Below the pieces are notes generated by a model that was not told the origin of the DNA, made no database searches, and saw only the letters and a list, made by a program, of their open reading frames with translations. From Takakia lepidozioides (Eukaryota > Streptophyta > Takakiopsida > Takakiales > Takakiaceae): 64,000 nucleotides of DNA. Location of the stretch: assembly GCA_030704615.1 (NCBI GenBank), contig CM060733.1, forward strand, positions 71,364,001-71,428,000, given 5' to 3'. Position 1 is the stretch's first letter. Every line of letters starts with the position of its first letter. A program made the position numbers and the translations under genes. Positions 34,299 to 45,674 of this stretch are shown here, piece after piece.

Positions 34299-34930
34299 CT
34301 AAAGATCCCAATCTCCTAGGTGTCCCTTTTGCAAGCCATACTTGCGCAAACCCCTCTTCACCGTCTGCACCACTCTCTCTGCCAAGCCATCGGTCTCAGG
34401 ATGATCCCGAGAAGTGGTACGGTGGTCTATCAAGGCTTTATCACACAAAGCCTGAAACTCCACCAAGAACTCTCTCCTTTGGTCCGTGAGTACCTCAGCT
34501 GGAGCACCAAATCGGCTAAGCACACGATCCAGGAATGCATACGCAACCCCCTCACTAGCCTTGTCAGGCAATGGAACCAACTCAATCCACTTGGAGAAGT
34601 GCTCCACCATCACCAACACATATCTGTGGTGGCGCATTGTCAATGGCAACAGCCCTGCGAAGTCAAGACTCCACCTGTAGCCCAATCCCATGATGGGTAA
34701 TGGATGCAACTGTGGTGTAGGGGCGTTGAAGCACGCACCCTGTCACACACCATGCACCTAGCCACGAACTGTTGCACCTCTTTGTGCATCCCACGCCACC
34801 AATACTGCCCCTCTAGTAAACTATGAGTGCGTCGCACTCCAAAATGCCCCAACTCCTCATGGGCATGCCGCACTAACCGTGCACGCTGTGTTGGGTGAGG
34901 CACGATCCTCACCCGACCATCCTCCCACAC
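34299..34930 (-). pseudogene. Ty3/gypsy copy 1: integrase zinc-binding and catalytic domains
   Basis: The HHCC domain lies at 34930-34740 (HAHEELGHFGVRRTH ... CMVCDRV). After a frameshift near 34720 the core runs in 34709-34299: WSLDFAGLLP (first Asp, about 34663), VLTDQRREF (second Asp; family norm TD.G.EF), and HPETDGLAERVVQ (catalytic Glu, about 34378). The DDE residues are present but the reading frame is broken. Integrase inserts the cDNA into the host genome. Confidence 0.85.
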
Positions 34931-34969
34931 TCGAAGCAGGTGTATCCCCTCCCACTTGAACCTCTTGGC

Positions 34970-35605
34970 TCAATATAGGATCCGATCCCTCTCTTTGGCA
35001 GTCACACTAACTGTCGTGTCTCCAGTGCGGAGGTAGTCCAACACAACCAAATCCTCATGTATATCTTTGGCAGCACCTGGCTCATCACTAGCCTCAGGGT
35101 CCTCAGACACTCCGTCTACAGTCATCCCTGTTGTAGGTCCGACCTGACCTCCTGATGCCAAGATACACAAGAAGGCAGATGCTTGCCATCCTGACACCAT
35201 CTCCTCGTCCGTCTCACCATGCCACCGAGCTCCAATGTCATCCTGCTGGCTCGTGCATGGATTGCGACTCAATCCATCCGCATCCCTATTGACCAAACCC
35301 GATCGATGCACAACCTAAAAGTCATACTCTTGGAGTATAAGTGCCCACCGTGCAAGCTTCCCCATAAGCTTGTCTGACTCCATCAACCACTTGAGTGGTT
35401 GGTGATCCGTGACAATGGTGAAGAGATTGCCGTATAGATAGCATCTGAAGTGTGCCACGGCCCACACTGCAGCTAAACACTCCCCCTCATATGAGCTATA
35501 CTTAGACTCTGCAACGTTGTTCGAGCGGCTAGCATAAGCCACTACGAACTCTCTTCCCTCGTCATCCACCTGTGTGAGCACTGCTCCAAGTCTAGCATGC
35601 TCCAA
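34970..35605 (-). pseudogene. Ty3/gypsy copy 1: RNase H and tether
   Basis: LGAVLTQVDDEGREFVVAYA, YEGECLAAVWAVAHFR and TDHQPLKWLMES are the Ty3/gypsy RNase H signatures, followed by GLVNRDADGLSR in the linker to integrase. It removes RNA from the RNA/DNA hybrid during reverse transcription. A stop at about 35313-35317 interrupts the frame. Confidence 0.85.
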
Positions 35606-36480
35606 TCTATATGCACCTGAAAGGGACGCCCCCTGATAGATCGTCTCAAGATGGGCGCCGAGGTCAACCTCGTCTTGAGCTCCTGAAAAGCTCGCTCTTG
35701 CTCATCTTCCCACTGCCACTCCTGGTCTACCTTGGTCAGCTTGGTTAGAGCCTTTGCAATAGCACTAAATCCCTTGACAAACTGTCTATAGTAGTTTGCC
35801 AACCCCATGAAAGCTCGAACTCGGCTTACATCCATGGGACGTGGAGTCTGTGCGGTGGCCTCTACCTTAGTCTGTTGCACCCCCAATCCTCCAGGATATA
35901 TCATGTGGCCCAAATACTCAATCTGGTTGTGGAAGAACTTGCACTTCCCATGATGTAATTTCAATCCGTGCGCTCTCAAGCGCTCAAACACCACTTGAAG
36001 GTGTCTCTCGTGCTCCTCCACCGTAGCACTAAAGATGATGATGTCATCTATGTAGCACCGAGCAAAGTCTACCCCTGTTAGAATCCTGTCCATAACTCTC
36101 TGGAACTCTGCAGGAGCGTTCTTAAGCCTGAATGGTAAGAACTGCCACTGATATAGGCAATCTTTCCCATGCTCATTGATCCCCCAGAATGTCGTCTTCG
36201 CCTCCTTGATCGGCAACTGGTGATATCCGGACCGCAAGTCCAAAGTGCTAAAGACCTTGGCATTCCCAATGGCATCAAAGATCTCCTCCGGTTTGGGCAT
36301 GGCATACTTATCGGACTTGGTCTGACAATTTACAGGCCGGTAATCACCGCACATACGTCTCTCCGTCTAATTGCCATAGACATCCTTCTTGGCTGGCATC
36401 ACCGTGGCTGAAGCATACTCTCCACCCGAGAGCTCTACCAAACCAGCCTCTCAGAGATCTTGAGTCCTCATCTGAATAAA
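35542..36480 (-). pseudogene. Ty3/gypsy copy 1: reverse transcriptase, duplicate A
   Basis: The 270-codon frame from 36354 has CGDYRPVNCQT, FSTLDLRSGYHQLPI, FGLKNAP-like FRLKNAPAEFQRVMD, the catalytic box YIDD (36054-36043), LGHMIYPGGL and RAFMGLANYYRQFV. Upstream, MRTQDL then a stop and EAGLVELSGGEYAS continue the N-terminal part. The order and motifs are those of Ty3/gypsy RT. The catalytic Asp pair is intact, though stops upstream (near 36369 and 36450) break the polyprotein. Confidence 0.88.
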
Positions 36481-36824
36481 AAACCTCTCCATGTCACTGT
36501 ATCTATAGGGTCTCTGAAAGATTGGCGTGTCCGTGGCCAACTCAATACAAATCTCCTGACCCTTCAGTGCTCCCAAATCCTTCAAACTGAAGGCAAAGCA
36601 ATTCTTGTAAGCCCTCAAGAACCGCCGTATACGTCGTCTCTCTCCTCCAGTGACAATGGGTCCAATGTCAGGCTCCCAATTGTCCTCCGTAACTGCAACC
36701 TTAAGTCCAGCAGACTTAGAGGTAGGAGACGCGTCCCATGATTTCTATGCCGCAACCTCTTGAGCAATACTCCCTGCTTGCTCAGTCAATGAGAAGGCCT
36801 CATCCTTGAGGACCTCCTCAAACT

Positions 36825-37765
36825 CTCTTCCCTCATCATCCACATGTATGAGCACCGCTCCAAGCCCCAGCATGCTCTAATCCGTATGCAGCTGAAATGG
36901 GCGCCCCCTGATAGGTTGTCTCAAGATGGGCGCCGAGGTCAACCTCGCCTTGAGCTCCTGAAAAGCTCGCTCTTGCTCATCTTCCCACTGCCACTCCTGG
37001 TCTACCTTGGTCAACTTGGTTAGAGCCTTTGCGATAGCACTAAATTCCTTGACAAACCGTTTATAGTAGTTTGCCAACCCCAGGAAAGCTCGAACTCGGC
37101 TCACATCCGTGGGGCGTGGAATCTGTGCGATGGCCTCTACCTTAGTCTGATGTAGCCCCAATCCTCCAGGATATATCATGTGGCCCAGATACTCAATCTC
37201 GTTATGGAAGAACTTGCACTTCCCATGATGTAATTTCAATCCGTGCGCTCTCAAGCGCTCAAACACCACCTGAAGGTGTCTCTCATGCTCCTCCACCGTA
37301 GCACTAAAGATGGTGATGTCATCTATGTAGCACCGAGCAAAATCCACCCCTGCTAGAATCCTGTCCATGACTCTCTGGAACTCTGCAGGAGCGTTCTTAA
37401 GCCCGAATGGTAAGAACCGCCACTGATATAGGCAATCATTCCCGTGCTCATTGATCCGCTAGAATGTCGTTTTCTGCTTGTCTGCCTCCTTGATCGGCAA
37501 CTGGTGATATCCGGACCGCAAGTCCAAAGTGCTAAAGACCTTGGCATTCCCAATGGCATCAAAGATCTCCTCCGGTTTGGGCATGGCATACTTATCGGAC
37601 TTGGTCTGACAATTTACAGGCCGGTAATCACCGCACATACGTCTCTCCGTCTAATTGCCATAGACATCCTTCTTGGCTGGCATCACCGTGGCTGAAGCAT
37701 ACTCTCCACCAGAGAGCTCTACCAAACCAGCCTCTCAGAGATCTTGAGTCCTCATCTGAATAAAA
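36825..37765 (-). pseudogene. Ty3/gypsy copy 1: reverse transcriptase, duplicate B
   Basis: This repeats the RT domain of the preceding segment at an offset of about 1275 bp, with YIDD at 37329-37318 and FLGLANYYKRFVKEF. It is closer to copy 2 (47.1-48.0 kb) than to duplicate A: both share the GLGLHQTKVEAIAQIPRPTD stretch and a three-codon insertion in the SRRQTSRKRH-coding region read in an alternative frame. The left border near 36820 joins the pre-RT linker to sequence in the RNase H start region, as unequal recombination between two copies would produce. Confidence 0.85.
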
Positions 37766-38273
37766 AACCTCTCCATGTCACTGTATCCATAGGGTCTCTG
37801 AAAGATTGGCGTGTCCGTGGCCAACTCAATACAAATCTCCTGACCCTTCAGTGCTCCCAAATCCTTCAAACTGAAGGCAAAGCAATTCTTGTAAGCCCTC
37901 AAGAACCGCCGTATACGTTGTCTCTCTCCTCCAGTGACAATGGGTCCAATGTCAGGCTCCCAATTGTCCTCCGTAACTGCAACCTTAAGTCCAGTAGACT
38001 AAGAGGTAGGAGATGCGTCCCGTGGTTGCTATGCCGCAACCTCATGAGCAGTACTCCCTGCTTGCTCAGTCAATGATAAGGCCTCATCCTGCCCCATCAT
38101 CTCATCCTTGAAGACCTCCTCAACCCGAGAAGAATCCCCAACCTCATCCATCACAGCCGCCTTGGCTGCCAACTCCCTCTGAACCTCGAGCACCTCCCAC
38201 GTGTGCCATGGATGTCTACACCCCGTGGTCCTCACCGGCTCGCCCCCACTCACTGTTTGTACCATCTCGGTAG

Positions 38274-39431
38274 GCAGAGAGACCGTCAAGGGAAGTGCAT
38301 TCCACACTCTACGTTGCTCAGCCATAGCCAAGCTGATAATCCAGGTCAAGCAATTTAGATCCATCGCTTGCCCCAACACCTGACGACGTGATGCCTTAGA
38401 AAGAGAAGGCACCGCCGTGGTCCCAGTGGAAAAACCCATAGCCCGCTCTCGCTCGTCGGCATTAGGCTCCACTAACTGCTGCAACTGAGCATCCCACAGG
38501 AGGCGAGGTCCACTAGCCCGGAAAGCATGCGATCCTGGGAAGCTAAGCAGTGTAGGTAGTGCTGCTCGTGGTCGACCCACCTTGTTGACCACTGCCAAAG
38601 GCGGACGGTCATCATGTCTCACACCCTGAGACTGCCTCCCTGTGTCCAAAATGCTATCCACTGTGAGGTGTGCTGGCTGCTGCACCCCATCAAATGCACA
38701 CTTAAGCAGTGCGGGTGGCATCAAGTTAGTCCACCATTACCGTGGACGATGAGCCCGTGACCCCACTGCAGCTGCATCCAGCAACACTGCTGACCCAAGC
38801 CACGACCGGACTTGATGCACACTGGCCATCACTCTGACCCGAGAATCGCCCATAAGTGGCACATTCTCCAATATGTATGCTGGAGATACAGCTTGATGAA
38901 GCTGTAAGTGGCGCAAAACCCACACCATCTCCCAAAACAGACCCGACCTCGAGTCTTGTAATCCATTGCCATGCCCGGCTGATGAATGCCCTTGGTAGGG
39001 CCAACCTGCCACTACCAAATCAATGAAGCCAACCCGCTCCAAATCCTGCGCCCCCAGCAAAGAGATATCTGCTGGCAAGGCCTGCTGATATCCACAAATC
39101 GCAGACACCGGCAACAACTCAGGGTACTGCTGCACCAACTGAGCAACATGACGGAGTGAGACGCGTCGTGCAGTCTCGTCCCTCTCCACATACAAGTAAC
39201 ACTGTACTCGTACACCTGCCTGTAGAACAGCAGCCAATCCGGTGCTGATCTTGCCAAACAAATCCAGAAGGCAAATGCCTTCATCCGGACACGGCCACAC
39301 AATCGGTGTTGTGTCCAATGTTGACAACTGAGCCTGGTGCAATCCCCGCACTGTCCTCCTCTCCTGACAGTACAAAAGCCTCTATCCAGGCTTGTTGCAC
39401 ACGACAATCAGCAACCCGCTGCAAATCCTTG
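38274..39431 (-). CDS. Cytosine-5 DNA methyltransferase module inside Ty3/gypsy copy 1
   Basis: The interval is the 1158 bp absent from copy 2. Motifs in order on the minus strand: I LLDLFGKISTGL (39270-39235); II-like YLYVERDETARRV; IV GWPYQGHSSAGHG (39006-38970), where the usual PCQ reads PYQ (Tyr codon TAC at 38997-38995); a DSRSGLFWEM block; VI ENVPLMGDSR (about 38868); VIII GSRAHRPR; then a TAA at 38739-38737 where a Trp is expected, frame unchanged; IX RPRAALPTLLSFPGSHAFR (38574-38518); ERERAMGF (38454-38431); X RRQVLGQAMDLNCLTW (38388-38341). This is the conventional order, not the permuted order of plant DRM enzymes. It would transfer methyl groups from S-adenosylmethionine to cytosine in DNA. 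With Tyr for the catalytic Cys and a stop, this copy should be inactive. Confidence 0.85.
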
Positions 39432-39663
39432 CTCGAGCCCCATAATGGAGTGTGAGCAACCATGGCAACTCCGCCATACCATACATGTCATCCTGCTCTC
39501 CCGGAGGTGACACATCCTTTGAATGAGCGTTGCCCTCTAGCAACTCTTCAGGCCAACTCACTACAGCTGTGAATGCTGCCAGTGTCGGCATCTTGCCTCG
39601 CTGGGCAACCGCAACTCCTCCTATGAACGTCACAGGGAGCTGCATACGCCGGCCCTCCCCTGA

Positions 39664-40110
39664 CTACCATCCAGGCCTATAGGAAACTGACTCCTCCCAA
39701 AAATCCAGGGTGAAGCCCATGGGGTACAACACTGCCCCACCAACAAGGACATCGTACGAGACCGCGTTTGTCACAATGGCCTTGGATCTCATCACTGAGC
39801 CATCTGTAGGATGATCTGGCTGTAGTCTGATAGCCAACTCATGCCGTGGATCATGCCTCGAGCCTGCACTGATCCTCCCAGAGATGTCTATATCTGGAAA
39901 GGGCACGGCTCCATATCCGCCTCCGTGAGGCCCAAGCCTGCAATAGCAGCTCTGCCCAGCATCAATGGCTGAGCTCCCGAGTCCAATAAGACTCACAGTG
40001 GCCGGTACCTCTTGCCTGCCGGTCCACTCAAACAGAAAATGTCATCCTGGTTGTCTAACATGACAACTCCAGGTATCACCATGGCGCGCTCAATGGCTGG
40101 CCTAGCTGGC
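39664..40110 (-). pseudogene. Ty3/gypsy copy 1: aspartic protease
   Basis: The region covers the protease: MVIPGVVMLDNQDDIFCLSG, then RYRPL followed by a TGA, a DSGAQPLMLG active site (about 39985-39955, partly frame-shifted relative to the ORF at 39664-39996), and YDVLVGGAVLYPMGF near the end. Copy 2 shows the same protein unbroken (LLDSGTQPLMLG). It cleaves the Gag-Pol polyprotein. The following segment LPVTFIGGVAVAQRGKMPTL leads into the methyltransferase. Confidence 0.75.
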
Positions 40111-40629
40111 AGCTCCATCAACCTGGCAGCTGCATCTTGCCATGGCGCCGCCGTGGCAGTCTTGACCCTGACATCCGAGGATCCCTCCGGCACTACACCT
40201 CCCACTATCTCCACAGAAGATGAAGTAACCTCCCCACTCTCACAGAGTGTCGCTGCCAGCCTGAACACCTCAGCTGGTCTTACCCCGGGCGTCGCAATCA
40301 TGGTAGCCGAGAACAATGGAGCCTGGCACACAGATGTGGCCACCCCCAGCAGCACACTAGCTGCCGTAGCCTTGGCAACACTAGGTAGTGGTGCTACCCA
40401 TGTAGCTCTCCCCAATGACATAGTAACCTCCGCCTCGGTAACAGTCGGGCGAGAACTAGGTGCCATGGATGGCGTCGACAATGTCTCCGCCAATGTGAAT
40501 GACTGAGGAAGCCTGGCCTGACGGCTTGCCTCCCCACGTTGTGGATCCAACTCCACCTCCACACCTTGTGGCTCAGGAACTCGTGCTGCTCCTCGAGTCA
40601 CTGCCGCAGCTGACTCCACTTGCACTAGT

Positions 40630-40905
40630 GGTAGTTCTGCCCCACACATAGTGGTAGTGGTAGTGCTGCCCGGCACTAGTGGTAGTGGTGCCTCACCCAC
40701 AGTGGTAATGGTAGTGGCACCCCTCACTAGTGGTAGTGGTGTCCCACCCATAGTGGTAGTGGTAGTGGCACCCCTCACCAGTGGTAGTGGTGCCCCATCC
40801 ATAGTGGTAGTGGTAGTGGCACCCCTCACTAGTGGTAGTGGCTCCCCACCCATAGTGGTAGTGGTAGTGGCACCCCTCACTAGTGGTAGTGCTGCCCCGT
40901 CTTGG
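40630..40905 (-). repeat. 51-bp tandem repeat between gag and protease (copy 1)
   Basis: About five units of 51 bp encode the 17-residue repeat PLPLVRGATTTTTMGG(A/T/E). Copy 2 has only about one and a half units at 49675-49770, so the array expanded or contracted. Because the unit is a multiple of three, changes in number keep the frame. Confidence 0.8.
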
Positions 40906-41106
40906 AGCCGGTACCACCTGAGCTGTGGCCATGGCAATAAGCCTATGCTCTAATTGCTGAAGCCGGTTGGCCATGCCTTGGTCACCACCTTGACCTCCGC
41001 GTCCTTGGCCATGTTGAGCTTGCCCTTGGCCTGCACCTCGTGCCTGGCCACCTCATCCTCTCTGGGCTGCTCCACCTCGCCCCCGGCCACCATTGTTCCC
41101 TTGGAA

Positions 41107-42549
41107 CTAGCCTGGGTGCAACTCAGGGTGCAAACCATAGCACTGGGCCTCTCCATGCCCGTACCTGCCACAATGCCCACACTGCACCTGTGCAGGCTCT
41201 GCCGGTGCGAAACCATTGCCTCCCTCTGGGCAATCCTTCTTGATATGGGGTCCTCCACATGTCCAGCACACCACATCCGCCCGTTGTTGGCTGGCGAAAA
41301 AAGGGAGAGACCCCTGCATCTGAGGTCCTCTCTGTCTTTCCCTGGGCTTCACCTGAGCCCCCTTGTTGCCTTGAGCACGTTGAGGTAGTGGCTGGCTAGG
41401 AGCACCACTACCCCGTGGTGCCTCCTTAGCAAATCCCACCATGACCACTCGTTCCTCCACCATGTTGAGCTCTATCCGCTCTGCCAGAAAAAACACATTT
41501 GTTAAGGTGGGTTGGGTCGCTTGTAGGAGAGTTGCATCCCGCACCCTTCTCCTTAGCTCCTTGTCCAATATCCCGTACCAGAATTGGACTGCCTGAGCCT
41601 CCGTAACCCCTTGGGTTACATTAATCAAGCGCCTCATGTGAGTGAAAGCCTCCCTCAAGCTCTCAGTCGGCTTCCTCTAGAACTCTTGCAAACTCCTCAA
41701 CTTCTCTATCCTCACCCCTTGGTAGTTCCTTGTCAACTCTTCAAAGAACTCCACAACAGGGTTGAAGGCAGGCACGGCCATTGGTGCTGGTGCAGCAGTA
41801 GCTTGGGTGGACGTCGTAGTTGTTGTACCACTAGTCTCACTACTGCTCGTGGAAGCTGTTGTTGTAGCTGCTGCTGCTGGTGCAGCTACCGGTGTGGCTG
41901 CTGCCCTTGTGCCTCTAGTGCCTCTAGTGATGGAGACATAGTCGGGTGACCAGTACATCCTCCACTCCTCGATCTCAACATCGTGCCCCCGCCTAAACTC
42001 ATGGTAATCATCCATGGGCGGTCCCTCAAGGTGCTGAAACAACCCCTTCCATGCCATGAAAGGCATAAATAGTTGTGGATTGCGCATTTGCTGCAAGTCA
42101 CACCAACTATCAAACTCTTGGATAAAATTATCCAACTCAATGGTGCCCACCGCCCCAGAGTAGCTACGTGGCCCCTTAGTGGCTCCATACATCTCCTCCA
42201 CTGTGTCCCACATCAATGGCAAGGAAACAACTTGCACCGCCGGTGTGAATCCTCCTTATTCACAATCCGAATCAGAACCTTCCGTAGAAGACACAGGAGG
42301 TGAAGGTGGCCTAAACCGCACACCCCGTCTCGTATACCCGCTATTATCGCTAGTGCTCGTACCGGCATTTTCCCCAGCAACTAGTGGCACCTCCGTGTTG
42401 ACAAACTGACACTCACCGGTCATGAACATGTCTCTAACCCCCTCTCCACAACGTATCCGGGTAGAGAACTTGATGCGGCTTATGGTTTGGAATACTAGGT
42501 TCTTAACATAGCCTGCACCTGCACCTGCATCCACCGCAGGCACTCCCAT
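41107..42549 (-). pseudogene. Ty3/gypsy copy 1: Gag with zinc knuckles
   Basis: One frame runs from the ATG at 42549 (GVPAVDAGAGAG) to 41107, broken by TAA at 42258-42256 and TAG at 41679-41677. The retrotransposon gag region is seen in FNPVVEFFEELTRNYQGV, LREAFTHMRRLINVTQG and FWYGILDKELRRRVRD. Two zinc knuckles follow: CWTCGGPHIKKDC (one residue short of the usual spacing) and CGHCGRYGHGEAQC (standard CX2CX4HX4C). After the stop the same frame continues with a Gly/Arg/Gln-rich stretch and a coiled-coil start MANRLQQLEHRL. Gag forms the particle that packages the RNA. Confidence 0.85.
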
Positions 42550-44719
42550 GGTTGGCTGGTCATCACCTCCAACCTCACCACAGAAGAAACAAAGATGGTC
42601 TGACTGGTCATCAACCCAGCCTTACCATCGACAACATGCTCTAGGGTTGGATCGGCGATCAAGCCCGAGTCAACCACCTTTTAAATCAAGCGCCCACACA
42701 AAGCTTGGCGCACAATCAAGCATGCAGGTGTGGAGGGGATCCAAACACAAGAATGAAAACAACAACTCCCCCACACCAAAAATCTCTCCACAGTGTCGCT
42801 CCTGCAACCCAGCCCAAACCCGGACTAACTCTTGCCTCCACCTACGGAAAGGTCTCGGCCTACAGAGAAGGTGGAAAGCTACGAGGAAGGGAAACTAAAG
42901 CAATGTCTATCCCCAGCACGCTTTTATCCCAACACCCTCTTTTTTTTTTTCTCTCTCTCACTTGCATGACCATGAGAGCATCCTGTAGACACTCCTCAAA
43001 CCGCCCTCCACAAGCTCATGAAACTTGGCCTCCAAGGCCCCATGCAAGCCTCCATAGGGTCTGCCAGTGCCTCCTCTTGTCCACCAGTCATTCCTCAGAA
43101 TGGAACCACCTCAGGAAACCACGCCGTTCACTGAAGGTTAAAAAAATGGAGCAAATAGAGATACATATAGGCCCCCAACAACATTCTGTCCAAAGGAATT
43201 ACCTGCAGGCTGGTCTTCCCCATAGTTAAGAATTGGGCTGAAAACCCGAAAAGATTACCTGCAGGGGAGTAATCCCCTTTGTTAAAACACAACAGGGAGG
43301 CAATTCCGACTTTTCTGCTGGATCAGCTAGCTCAAAACCGTTGTTCTTCAGAGCCCAGCCTCCCCATCAAGGTCCCACGAAACGAGTGAGAAAAGATTTT
43401 TTATTTTTATTTTTATTTTTTTCACTCTGCCTGTTCGCGGCCTTCCGTGGCTCCAACCGCCACGACTCCTCACGGCCCGCCCTAGGCGCTCGTTGGCCAT
43501 GGGCTGCCCAGTGATACCTCGTGGTACCACTCCCACGAGCCTTCAGGCCCCCATCCCCACGATCTGGTCACCGTGCCCACCCGTTGTGTCCGCACCACGA
43601 CTTCCAACGGTCATGGTCAACGGTCACGGTCAACCATCACGACCTGGGCTCGTGGTATCTCGTGATACCGCCCCAACGGCCCATCACGACCACTATTCCC
43701 TGCGTTCCCTGGAACTCCCAACGAGTTCCCATGAGTTCCCGAGGCGTTCCCACGCGTTCCCGAGCTCTTCCCGAACTGGGGTTTGCTCCAGCACCTGCTG
43801 CCGACGAGCTATGGCTTTTGCGGAGCCATCAGCCCTGTCGCCCTGCACTCCTGAGCTCTCACGGCCCACTAGAAGTGCCTCCAACTCAACAAGCAAGCTA
43901 TATGCTGCCCAACAAGCTCCATTTTCTTCATGAAGCTCACAAAAACAAATATGAAAATACACACATTTACAAACTTGGTGCACCTGCACTTCTCATGCAT
44001 CTCCCTTGGTCTAGGGCGCCTCGTTGCTGCCCTTCCAGCCCCGCTCTTGCCACTCCAAGAGCCCTTACACTGCTGAGTTTAGATTGAAACTCCAACTCAG
44101 CACATATTTCACAAGTGCACTGATTTGCACACAAGAGGGACCAGCCCCCTCTCTTCACTCATACCTCTTCATGAGCTTGGAGCTGAAGCTCCCGACGGGC
44201 TGCGATGCATTTCCTCGCAGCTCCACCATTCGGCTGCTCCTCATCTACCCGCAACAACTAGTTTCAGGCAGAAATACCTGGAGCTGATCATATCATCTCC
44301 AACCTGCAACATGCTAGCTTCCCATGCGCAGCCCACATTCCTTCAGCTCCTTAACTGGGCCTGCAGCTGAAGAAGACGACCACCAGTTCGCTCACTCGTG
44401 GCCAGCATCTCCTCCGCTTTATACTAGAAGCCCAAACTTGGTTGCCATAGCGTTGAGCTATGCAACGCCACTCTTTAACATACGCTACTCGCCTCTCTAT
44501 CCATTGCAAACCTGCAACATGTTCGCCTTTGCACTCTATCCACTTTGGATAGGCTCATGCACGGATCCCTGCACTCTAGGCTGAACCGCTTTTCATGATC
44601 TGAAAACACAAGTGCTACAACTAACTCGAACCTTGCACTCATAGACACGAGCTGATCTTTCTCGAGTGATAAGGAAAGGAAATGATACAAGCATACAAGC
44701 TCTCTCAAACTCATACATA
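42550..44719 (-). mobile_element. Leader and probable 5' LTR region of Ty3/gypsy copy 1
   Basis: This lies between the gag start of copy 1 and the minisatellite that begins the 3' LTR of copy 2, so by position it should be the LTR shared by the two tandem copies plus a leader. It has pyrimidine-rich runs on the plus strand (42938-42958) and an A/T-rich run near 43400, but no clear primer-binding site. No second copy is in the window to prove LTR identity. Confidence 0.4.
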
Positions 44720-45116
44720 CACTAGTGCAGCCACTAGTCCACCATTAGGCTGCCACTAGCCACCACTAGTGCAGCCACTAATCCAACCACTAGGCTTCCA
44801 CTAGCCACCATTAGTGCAGCCACTAGTCTACCACTAGGCTGCCACTAGTCCATCACAATCGCCTCCCTAGCTGGCGCTTAGGTCCTCTAAGTCTAGGTAG
44901 CCACAAGATGTGATAGTGGCCATAGCCTCACTAAGTCCTCCACCACTGTCCCTACTACACTCAAACTCGATAGATCAAGAAGCCGGGTACAAGAGTTGCC
45001 CCATCGTTAGTCGCCGTCTTACAACCTGTGAACTTGAGCCTGAGATCTTGGGTATTGACTCCTATGAGCTTGGCCTCCCATGTCTTGTTGGCTGCCACTA
45101 GTCATATCCACTGCCA
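44720..45116 (-). repeat. 3' end of Ty3/gypsy copy 2: CCACTAG minisatellite and untranslated region
   Basis: It matches 33160-33623 closely. On the minus strand, AGGGAGGCGAT then TGTGATGGAC marks the probable polypurine tract and LTR start at about 44855. The CCACTAG array is shorter than in copy 1. Confidence 0.6.
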
Positions 45117-45446
45117 CTATCCCAAGCAGTGTGGACATAACCAATCTCCATCAGGAACCCTCTCAAGAGGTGGTGTCGAGCATCCCATGTGCCAACCTCT
45201 TGAGCATCGATCACACACCAACATAGTGGCGGCACCACGAGCATGCCCACATAGCATGCAACGTAACCCTGCAGGTACCACTGCAAGGTTAGGATCTATC
45301 CTCCCATCCACATGTGGATGGTGACATGGCGCACAATTGCGCACATGGTCCTTCCATACCATGCCATCTCGACCCTCCAAAATCAACACTCCTGAAAGCA
45401 ACACCTCCTTGACCCTTAGAATCACACGTCCTGCTGTAACATCCAA
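45117..45446 (-). CDS. Ty3/gypsy copy 2: integrase C-terminal domain plus PHD finger
   Basis: The frame is 109 codons, the same length as in copy 1. The PHD finger occupies 45260-45126 with all zinc ligands (CMLC, CDRC, WHMGC, WLCPHC). Upstream, 45647-45465 contains RRFHPGDYVYL, the integrase F-x-P-G-D motif. Changes relative to copy 1 lie mostly in the linker (HHPHVDGRIDPN versus HLPNVDEKIDSN), not in the finger. Confidence 0.8.
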   Translation of the reverse strand: MDVTAGRVILRVKEVLLSGVLILEGRDGMVWKDHVRNCAPCHHPHVDGRIDPNLAVVPAGLRCMLCGHARGAATMLVCDRCSRGWHMGCSTPPLERVPDGDWLCPHCLG

Positions 45447-45674
45447 GGTCGTAGGCGCTGTCTGCTACAGATACACATAGTCCCCAGGGTGGAAACGCCG
45501 AACACCTGGCCGATATCCCCCTCCACATATAGTAGCATACCTCAATGTGTCTCGGTGTTGGACAATAGCAAGGTTCTCAAAAGCCATAGGCATGACTTTC
45601 TTGAACAACTCTACCCGCTGGGTACATGCTTGTGTCCACACATTCAAATCATCAAGGTTGAGGACTACTACAGC

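Noticed and set aside
38029-38724. Separate 231-codon gene
   Set aside because: It continues the methyltransferase frame beyond one in-frame TAA and carries its motifs IX and X.
39993-40953. Plus-strand frames at 40012-40506 and 40651-40953 as secreted or Val/Ser-rich proteins
   Set aside because: They are antisense to the gag-protease linker of the retrotransposon and mirror the 51-bp repeats.
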